A program made the position numbers and the translations under genes. From assembly GCA_046048895.1 (NCBI GenBank), contig JBJOFF010000034.1:1-5492 (forward strand): a stretch of 5,492 nt of DNA. The letters are read 5' to 3'. The DNA is from ZLKRG08 sp046048895. Lineage in GTDB: Bacteria; Actinomycetota; Actinomycetes; Nanopelagicales; Nanopelagicaceae. Below, piece after piece: positions 1 to 5,492 of the stretch (its first letter is position 1; each line of letters begins with the position of its first letter). Under the pieces are notes generated by a model, which was not told the DNA's origin, did not search any database, and saw only the letters and a list, made by a program, of their open reading frames with translations.

Positions 1-1224
1 GAGGTAATGGTTGATTTGATGATGGGCGATGAATTCCGCGCATCAATCTATGCCTTTAACTTAATTAACAAAGGACGCAAGAAAGTAGCTGGCGCTCCTA
101 AAGCTAATTTAGCCCGCAAGGTAAGCAAAGTTGGCGTTGTAGGCGCAGGCCTAATGGCATCTCAATTAGCGCTTTTGCTGGTTCGCAATTTGAAGTGCCC
201 AGTGGTAATTAGCGATTTAGATCAATCACGCGTTGATAAAGGTATTGCTTACATCAATGCAGAACTTGGTAAGTTAGTAGAAAAGAAGCGCTTATCTCGA
301 GAGAGCGCTAATCGCCTATCTGCGCTAATTATCGGTACTACGAACAAGGCAGATTATGCAGGTTGCGATTTCATTATCGAAGCGGTCTTCGAGGAGTTGC
401 AGCTAAAGAATGATCTCTTTAAAGAGCTAGAGAAACACATCTCACCTGAATGCGTTTTGGCAACTAATACCTCTTCCCTATCTGTTGAGAAGATGTCGGC
501 TGGTTTGCAACATCCTAATCGCGTAGTTGGCTTCCACTTCTTTAATCCAGTTGCTGTTATGCCGCTACTAGAAATTGCGCGCACTCCTGCTACTGATGAT
601 GAGACCACTGCAACCGCACTAGCGATTGGTAAAGATCTAAAGAAGACCATGGTGATCACCAAAGATGCGCCTGGCTTTATCGTAAATCGCCTCTTAACTC
701 GTTTCATGGGCGAAATTACCGATGCTATGGATGAAGGAACTCCTTATGATGTTGCCGATAACGCACTTCGTGAAATTGGATTCCCAATGACTCCATTTGA
801 ACTCTTTGATTTAGTTGGTCCAGGTGTTGCGCTACATGTATCCGAAACTTTGCATGAAAACTTAGGTCCGCGTTATCGCATCTCTCCAACTATCAAGCGT
901 TTAGTTGAGCAGAATGTGCGCACTATCTACATCAAAGATGAAAAGGGCGTAAAGCAGCCAAATCCAGCGGCAATTGAGCTTATGGAGAAAGGCGCAAATG
1001 CATCTACTGCAGAGCAAGTTCGTGATCGTGCACTTAAAGCTCTCGCTGAAGAGGCGCGCATGATGATTGATGAAGGAGTATCCACTGCTACCGATATCGA
1101 TCTAGCGATGATGCTTGGCGCTGGTTGGCCGTTAATGCTCGGTGGAATTTTGCCTTACTTGGATCGTGCGGGTTACTCAAACCCTAAATTCCACGAACCA
1201 GGTGTTGCATCCTTGCAGCGATAG
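1..1224 (+). CDS. fadB: FadB-like multifunctional beta-oxidation protein, 3-hydroxyacyl-CoA dehydrogenase part (5' partial)
   Basis: This enzyme oxidises (S)-3-hydroxyacyl-CoA to 3-ketoacyl-CoA with NAD+ in fatty acid beta-oxidation; full-length relatives also carry an N-terminal enoyl-CoA hydratase domain. The frame is open to the window edge (Glu-Val precede the first ATG at 7), so that ATG is internal and the hydratase domain lies off-window. About 407 residues are visible. After a linker comes the Rossmann domain with GVVGAGLMASQ near 130-170, in which the third glycine of GxGxxG is Ala, as I recall for Streptomyces homologues. TNTSS follows near 463-477, then the catalytic His in GFHFFNP (codon 535-537), the partner Glu in LLEIAR (571-573) and DAPGFIVNR near 664-690. 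Two C-terminal 3HCDH domains follow, the second ending in a GWPLMLGG...YLDRAG signature. A thiolase (fadA) just upstream is likely but not visible. The 3' end overlaps convergent dxs by 41 bp. Family assignment is firm; substrate range cannot be read. Confidence 0.93.
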   Translation, partial: EVMVDLMMGDEFRASIYAFNLINKGRKKVAGAPKANLARKVSKVGVVGAGLMASQLALLLVRNLKCPVVISDLDQSRVDKGIAYINAELGKLVEKKRLSRESANRLSALIIGTTNKADYAGCDFIIEAVFEELQLKNDLFKELEKHISPECVLATNTSSLSVEKMSAGLQHPNRVVGFHFFNPVAVMPLLEIARTPATDDETTATALAIGKDLKKTMVITKDAPGFIVNRLLTRFMGEITDAMDEGTPYDVADNALREIGFPMTPFELFDLVGPGVALHVSETLHENLGPRYRISPTIKRLVEQNVRTIYIKDEKGVKQPNPAAIELMEKGANASTAEQVRDRALKALAEEARMMIDEGVSTATDIDLAMMLGAGWPLMLGGILPYLDRAGYSNPKFHEPGVASLQR

Positions 1225-3016
1225 TTGCTGCGTTAATACCTAGATCATTAAGGATCTCATCGCGCTTTGAGTGCTCGATAAATTCAAGCGGGATACCAAT
1301 AGATTCGGCTTGCAGACCTGCTTCAGCAAGTGATGAAGCGATACCGCCATGCTTGATGCCATCTTCGATAACTACAACGCTCTGGAATTCTGCGGCAAAC
1401 TTTAAGAGCTCAGGGTTAATTGGCTTAACCCATCTTGGGTCGACCACGGTTGCACCAATTAGCTTGGCCGAATCAACTGCCAACTTTGCCATTGCGCCTA
1501 CAGAGATGATTAATAAATCTTTAGTCGCGCCTTCGAGCAAGATATCTAAACCTTCTTGACGGCGTAGCGCGGGAACGCTTTCGATTACTTCGCCTTTTGG
1601 AAAGCGAATTAAAGTTGGCGCATCGTTAATTGCAACTGCTTCTTGCAACTCTTCGCGCAGAGTATGCGCATCACGAGGTGCGGCGATTGAAAGCGTTGGC
1701 ACAATTCCGCCTAGCGCTAAATCCCAAATACCGTGATGGCTAGGGCCATCATCGCCAGTTACGCCAGCGCGATCTAAAACCAAAGTTACGCCTGCTTTAT
1801 GCATCGCGACATCAAGTAGTAACTGATCAAAGGCGCGATTTAAAAATGTGGAATAGACAGCCACTACTGGATGCATACCGGCATAAGCCAAGCCAGCTGC
1901 GCTAGTTAAGGCATGTTGTTCGGCAATTCCCACATCGATAGTGCGCTCTGGGAAATTAGCTTGGAATTTATTTAAGCCAGTTGGGCCCATCATTGCCGCA
2001 GTAATTGCCACAATTTTTGGATTTTTCTTACCTAGCTCTACCAGTTCTTCACCGAAAACTTTGGTCCATGAGGTGCCACCAGCTTTAACAGGCATCCCAG
2101 TCTCTGGATTAACTACGCCAACCGCGTGGAAGCGCTCTGCTTCATCTTCAATGGCTGGCTGATAACCACGACCCTTTTCAGTGATGCAATGGATTATTAC
2201 TGGACCACCAAAACTTTTAGCGCGCTTTAACGCCTCTTCAAGTTCTTCGATGTTATGGCCATCGATTGGTCCGTAATATTTAAGACCTAGATCTTCAAAC
2301 ATTCCTTGTGGAGCGATGAAATCTTTAATGCCCTTCTTCATGCCATGCACCGCGCTATAGAGCGGATCTCCGACCACTGGGGTGGCTTTGATAATTGCCT
2401 TGCCGAAATCTAAGAATTTTTCATAACCCTTAGTTAAGCGAAGGGTGGCTAAGTGCGAAGCTAGACCACCAATTGTTGGTGAATAAGAACGGGTATTGTC
2501 ATTTACGACAATCACTAATTTGCGATCATCATCGGCGGCAATGTTATTTAGCGCTTCCCAAGACATACCGCCGGTTAGCGCGCCATCGCCCACCACTGCA
2601 ACCACAGTGCGATCATCTTGGCCACTTAATTCAAAACCTTTAGAGATGCCATCTGCCCAAGAGAGGCAGGTAGAGGCATGTGAATTTTCGATGACATCAT
2701 GAACAGATTCTTTACGAGATGGATAACCAGATAGTCCACCGCGTTGGCGCAAGTTATCGAAATCATTTGCACGGCCAGTAAGAATTTTATGAACATACGA
2801 TTGGTGGCCAGTATCAAAGAGAATGACATCTTTAGGTGATTCAAAGACGCGATGTAGCGCAATAGTTAGTTCGACTACGCCCAAGTTTGGACCTAAATGG
2901 CCGCCAGTTTTTGAAACTTTTTCAATTAGAAAGTCGCGAATTTCCTGCGCCAAAGTTGCTAGCTGCTCATTTGATAGCGCAGCTAGATCTCTCGGCGAAT
3001 TAATTCGTTCGATCAC
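1184..3016 (-). CDS. dxs: 1-deoxy-D-xylulose-5-phosphate synthase
   Basis: DXS is a cytoplasmic ThDP- and Mg-dependent enzyme that condenses pyruvate with glyceraldehyde-3-phosphate to DXP, the first step of the MEP isoprenoid pathway, which also feeds thiamine and pyridoxal synthesis. With the GTG start at 3016 it has 610 residues, close to the family norm (E. coli about 620). Visible motifs in order: TGGHLGPNLG with an active-site His (about residue 40), GHQSYVHKILTGR (His about 71), the ThDP/Mg motif GDGALTGG (143-145, codons 2582-2590) with NDN about 30 residues later, the catalytic Glu in GIAEQHA (about 366, codon 1919-1921), DRAGVTGDDGPSHHG (about 415-429) and LIRFPKG. A C-terminal transketolase-like domain closes the protein. 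An in-frame ATG at 3118 would add 34 residues unlike any DXS and overlap acnA by 74 bp, so I reject it; homology begins at V-IERINSP. There is no Shine-Dalgarno sequence before the GTG. The stop at 1184 lies inside the convergent fadB. Confidence 0.97.
   Translation of the reverse strand: MIERINSPRDLAALSNEQLATLAQEIRDFLIEKVSKTGGHLGPNLGVVELTIALHRVFESPKDVILFDTGHQSYVHKILTGRANDFDNLRQRGGLSGYPSRKESVHDVIENSHASTCLSWADGISKGFELSGQDDRTVVAVVGDGALTGGMSWEALNNIAADDDRKLVIVVNDNTRSYSPTIGGLASHLATLRLTKGYEKFLDFGKAIIKATPVVGDPLYSAVHGMKKGIKDFIAPQGMFEDLGLKYYGPIDGHNIEELEEALKRAKSFGGPVIIHCITEKGRGYQPAIEDEAERFHAVGVVNPETGMPVKAGGTSWTKVFGEELVELGKKNPKIVAITAAMMGPTGLNKFQANFPERTIDVGIAEQHALTSAAGLAYAGMHPVVAVYSTFLNRAFDQLLLDVAMHKAGVTLVLDRAGVTGDDGPSHHGIWDLALGGIVPTLSIAAPRDAHTLREELQEAVAINDAPTLIRFPKGEVIESVPALRRQEGLDILLEGATKDLLIISVGAMAKLAVDSAKLIGATVVDPRWVKPINPELLKFAAEFQSVVVIEDGIKHGGIASSLAEAGLQAESIGIPLEFIEHSKRDEILNDLGINAATIAARMQHLVRGI
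1214..1232 (+). repeat. Small inverted repeat across the fadB stop codon
   Basis: GCAGC at 1215-1219 is matched by GCTGC at 1227-1231. In the plus-strand RNA the stem can extend inward by a G-U and an A-U pair and outward by a U-G pair, leaving the TAG stop (1222-1224) near the loop. No T-run follows on either strand, so it is not a convincing intrinsic terminator. It also lies within dxs coding sequence, where protein constraint could create it by chance. Confidence 0.3.
1242..1257. repeat. Small inverted repeat just past the fadB stop
   Basis: AGATC at 1242-1246 is the reverse complement of GATCT at 1253-1257, giving a 5-bp stem with a 6-nt AT-rich loop. It sits about 18 bp beyond the end of fadB, inside dxs, and is the second small hairpin in that stretch. 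It is too weak and lacks a T-tract, so no termination role can be claimed from sequence alone. Confidence 0.25.
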
Positions 3017-3053
3017 ACCTAAATGATACTTGTTATTAAAGTAATTAAACCAA
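3016..3053 (-). promoter_or_regulatory. Putative promoter for a leaderless dxs transcript
   Basis: On the minus strand a TATCAT hexamer (3028-3023) fits the bacterial -10 pattern TANNNT. Its last T is 6 nt before the dxs GTG at 3016, so a transcript starting at the usual distance would begin at or next to the start codon. A weak -35-like TTGGTT lies at 3053-3048 with a long 19-nt spacer, inside the acnA 3' end. No purine-rich Shine-Dalgarno sequence stands at 5-10 nt from the GTG; the only purine run (AGG) is nearly adjacent to it. Leaderless mRNAs with exactly this spacing are common in actinobacteria. The hexamer could also be chance in a short AT-rich gap. Confidence 0.4.
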
Positions 3054-5492
3054 TGAGCGTAATACGTACTGCATGATTCCGCCGTGACGGTAGTAATCCG
3101 CCTCACCTGGGGTATCAATTCGCACCTTGGCAGTGAAGCTCTTATCCCCTGCCTTGACCTGAACGGTCTTTGGAATTACACCATTATTTAATTCAGTGAT
3201 GCCAGTAATTTCGAATACCTCATCACCTTTAAGTCCAAGTGATTGTGCATTCTGACCATCGACAAATTGCAGCGGCAAAACGCCCATACCAATCAAGTTA
3301 GAACGGTGAATACGTTCGAATGATTCTGCGATCACTGCACGAACACCAAGGAGCGCAGTGCCCTTTGCCGCCCAGTCGCGTGAAGAACCTGATCCATATT
3401 CCTTGCCAGCCAAAATAACTAGCGGAATTCCAGCTGCTTGATACGCCATAGATGCATCGTAAATTGTGCTCTGCGCGCCACCGTCGAGGAAGTTCTTGGT
3501 GAAGCCACCTTCGACTCCATCTAGAAGTAAATTCTTCAAACGGATATTTGCGAAAGTTCCGCGAATCATTACTTCGTGATTACCGCGACGTGAACCATAT
3601 GAATTGAAATCTTTACGATCTACGCCGTGCTCTGAAAGATACTTACCAGCTGGTGAATCTGCTTTGATAGAACCCGCTGGTGAAATATGGTCAGTTGTAA
3701 CTGAATCACCAAGGATTGCCATTACCCGTGCACCGGCGATATCGGTAACCGGCTTTGGCGCTTTTGGCATATTTTCAAAGTAAGGCGGCTTACGAACATA
3801 GGTGCTCTTTGCATCCCATTCGAAAACTTTTCCGGTTGGGGTATCTAGAGATTTCCAACGATTATCGCCATCAAATACTGATGCATAATCCTTAGAGAAC
3901 ATCTCAGAGGTAATCGCAGAATCCACTACTGCCTGAACTTCTGCCGGTGATGGCCAAATATCTTTTAGGAATACATCTGCGCCAGTTGCATCTTTACCGA
4001 TTGGATCTTTTTCAAAATCATGATTCATGGTTCCGGTAAGTGCATAAGCCACTACTAGCGGTGGGGATGCCAAGTAATTCATCTTCACATCTGGACTAAT
4101 ACGACCTTCGAAGTTACGGTTACCTGAAAGCACCGCTGTAACTGCTAAATCGTGCTCGTTGACGGCCTTAGAAATTTCAACTGGCAACGGACCAGAGTTG
4201 CCGATACAAGTTACGCAGCCATAACCAACTAAGTTAAAACCGAGCTCTTCCATGTACTTGGTAAGGCCAGCTTTCTCATAGTAATCAGTTACTACCTTGG
4301 AACCTGGCGCTAAAGTGGTCTTAACCCATGGCTTGCTCTTAAGTCCCTTAGCTACTGCATTCTTTGCAAGTAGCGCTGCGCCAATCATTACTGATGGATT
4401 AGAGGTATTGGTACATGAGGTAATTGATGCAATAACCACATCGCCATTCTTTACAACGGTATCTCCGGCTTTAACTTCGCCTTGAGTGGTTTTTTCAGTG
4501 AAGTAAGTTGGCAGGTGCTTCTCAAGTGAAGTCTTGGAATCTTTTAGCGCGATGCGATCTTGTGGACGCTTTGGTCCAGCAATTGATGGCACCACTGTTG
4601 CTAAATCAAGTTCTAGCTCTTCAGAGAAACGTGGTGCATGGTTTGGATCGTGCCAAAGTCCTTGCGCCTTTGCATAGGTTTCAACTAGCGCGACTTGATC
4701 TTCGCTGCGACCTGTTAAACGCAAATAGCGAAGCGTCTCTTCATCAATTGGGAAGATCGCACATGTTGAACCATATTCTGGTGACATATTGCCGATTGTT
4801 GCGCGGTTAGCCATTGGTACTGAGACCACGCCAGGACCATAAAATTCTACGAACTTACCAACTACGCCATGCTTACGAAGCATTTCGGTAATAGTTAACG
4901 CTAAATCTGTCGCAGTAGTTCCAAGTGGCAGTTCGCCCTTTAACTTAAAGCCAACAACTTTTGGAATCAACATTGAAACTGGCTGACCAAGTAGCGCTGC
5001 TTCGGCTTCAATACCGCCAACGCCCCAGCCAAGTACGCCAAGACCATTAACCATGGTGGTATGTGAATCGGTACCTACAACGGTATCTGGATAAGCACGG
5101 AGCGTTCCGTTAACTTTGCGAGTCATGATCACGCGCGCTAAATATTCAATATTTACTTGGTGAACAATTCCAGTTCCAGGTGGCACCACTTTAAATTCAT
5201 CAAATGCAGTCTGGCCCCAACGCAAGAAGCGATAACGCTCACGGTTGCGTTCGTATTCGACATCTACGTTCTTCTCAAAAGCATCAGAGGTGCCGAAGAA
5301 ATCTGCAATCACCGAGTGATCGATAACCAACTCTGCCGGTGCAAGTGGATTTACCTTGGCTGGATCTCCGCCTAATTCCACAATCGCTTCGCGCATCGTT
5401 GCTAAGTCCACGATGCAAGGAACGCCAGTGAAGTCCTGCATCACTACACGCGCAGGAGTAAATTGAATTTCGGTATCTGGTTCGACCTTTGG
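3045..5492 (-). CDS. acnA: Aconitate hydratase A (5' partial)
   Basis: Aconitase isomerises citrate to isocitrate via cis-aconitate in the TCA cycle, using a [4Fe-4S] cluster in the cytoplasm. The frame runs to the right edge of the window. Residues PKVEPDTEIQFTPARVV precede MQDFTGVP, a typical internal AcnA stretch, so the GTG at 5444 and ATG at 5441 are not starts. Of a usual 890-930 residues, 815 are visible, leaving roughly 75-115 off-window. Motifs: GTDSHTTMVNGLG (Asp codon 5067-5069), the cluster cysteines in SITSCTN (4413-4415) and in GYGCVTCIG (4215-4217 and 4206-4208), GDSVTTDHISPAGS opening the swivel domain, SYGSRRGNHEV, and the substrate-binding GSGSSRDW (Arg 3378-3380). All three cluster ligands are intact. 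The length and the GYGCVTCIG form indicate the AcnA/IRP1 type rather than AcnB. The gene ends 28 bp before dxs with no evident terminator, so read-through into dxs is likely. Some AcnA-type apo-proteins bind mRNA; nothing here shows whether this one does. Confidence 0.97.
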   Translation of the reverse strand, partial: PKVEPDTEIQFTPARVVMQDFTGVPCIVDLATMREAIVELGGDPAKVNPLAPAELVIDHSVIADFFGTSDAFEKNVDVEYERNRERYRFLRWGQTAFDEFKVVPPGTGIVHQVNIEYLARVIMTRKVNGTLRAYPDTVVGTDSHTTMVNGLGVLGWGVGGIEAEAALLGQPVSMLIPKVVGFKLKGELPLGTTATDLALTITEMLRKHGVVGKFVEFYGPGVVSVPMANRATIGNMSPEYGSTCAIFPIDEETLRYLRLTGRSEDQVALVETYAKAQGLWHDPNHAPRFSEELELDLATVVPSIAGPKRPQDRIALKDSKTSLEKHLPTYFTEKTTQGEVKAGDTVVKNGDVVIASITSCTNTSNPSVMIGAALLAKNAVAKGLKSKPWVKTTLAPGSKVVTDYYEKAGLTKYMEELGFNLVGYGCVTCIGNSGPLPVEISKAVNEHDLAVTAVLSGNRNFEGRISPDVKMNYLASPPLVVAYALTGTMNHDFEKDPIGKDATGADVFLKDIWPSPAEVQAVVDSAITSEMFSKDYASVFDGDNRWKSLDTPTGKVFEWDAKSTYVRKPPYFENMPKAPKPVTDIAGARVMAILGDSVTTDHISPAGSIKADSPAGKYLSEHGVDRKDFNSYGSRRGNHEVMIRGTFANIRLKNLLLDGVEGGFTKNFLDGGAQSTIYDASMAYQAAGIPLVILAGKEYGSGSSRDWAAKGTALLGVRAVIAESFERIHRSNLIGMGVLPLQFVDGQNAQSLGLKGDEVFEITGITELNNGVIPKTVQVKAGDKSFTAKVRIDTPGEADYYRHGGIMQYVLRSLV

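Noticed and set aside
136..168. Missing third glycine in the GxGxxG loop of the dehydrogenase (GAGLMAS)
   Set aside because: I recall the same loop in Streptomyces FadB-type proteins, and the catalytic His, Glu, Ser and Asn are all present, so it reads as a clade feature and not as inactivation.
354..707. 117-codon open frame on the minus strand
   Set aside because: It lies fully inside fadB, antisense to the Rossmann domain and catalytic motifs. The predicted protein is Ser/Lys-rich with no recognisable family, as expected for a shadow frame.
2497..2502. Thr after NDN in DXS, where I expect Gly or Glu in related enzymes
   Set aside because: This position varies across the family (NDNE, NDNG, NDND from memory), and the surrounding ThDP/Mg motif is intact, so no functional change is implied.
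2626..2862. 78-codon minus-strand frame inside dxs
   Set aside because: It is an alternate frame of the dxs N-terminal region. The dxs frame through this stretch is intact and carries the GHQSYVH motif, so it is not evidence of a frameshift.
4508..4810. 100-codon open frame on the plus strand
   Set aside because: It is antisense to well-conserved aconitase sequence, and its Leu-rich product has no recognisable motif.
1..5492. Search for mobile elements, CRISPR arrays, tRNA/rRNA genes, riboswitches or a novel defence or biosynthetic system
   Set aside because: Essentially all of the window is accounted for by three intact or edge-truncated housekeeping genes. I saw no long repeats, transposase motifs or RNA gene signatures, and the upstream regions of fadB and acnA, where regulation would lie, are outside the window.

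Overview
The window is ordinary bacterial chromosome, densely packed with three housekeeping genes and almost no non-coding DNA. The proteins look actinobacterial: the DXS carries the DGPSHHG motif and an IERINSP-type N-terminus, the beta-oxidation protein has the GAGLMASQLA nucleotide-binding loop I associate with Streptomyces-type FadB, and the aconitase is the long monomeric AcnA type. Base composition is well below that of soil actinomycetes (two 60-base lines counted by hand gave 25 and 31 G+C). That combination, with very tight packing, fits a streamlined low-GC aquatic actinobacterium such as the freshwater acI/Nanopelagicales group. The placement is inference, not proof.

Layout: positions 1-1224 (+) hold the C-terminal part of a FadB-like multifunctional beta-oxidation protein, whose start lies left of the window. 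Positions 1184-3016 (-) hold a complete dxs, which starts at a GTG and not at the more distant in-frame ATG at 3118. Positions 3045-5492 (-) hold most of an aconitase whose N-terminus lies right of the window. fadB and dxs converge and overlap tail to tail by 41 bp. acnA and dxs run in the same direction with only 28 bp between them. No stretch over 300 bases lacks a gene.

All three products are expected to be cytoplasmic central-metabolism enzymes. FadB yields 3-ketoacyl-CoA for thiolytic release of acetyl-CoA, aconitase isomerises citrate in the TCA cycle that burns acetyl-CoA, and DXS commits pyruvate and glyceraldehyde-3-phosphate to isoprenoid synthesis by the MEP pathway. From memory, fadA-fadB, dxs and acn also lie near one another in Streptomyces, so this looks like an old actinobacterial neighbourhood and not an accessory island.

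I found no mobile element, CRISPR array, RNA gene or novel system. The points most worth a second look are the 41-bp convergent coding overlap and a likely leaderless promoter for dxs, with a TATCAT -10 box ending 6 nt before the GTG and no Shine-Dalgarno sequence.
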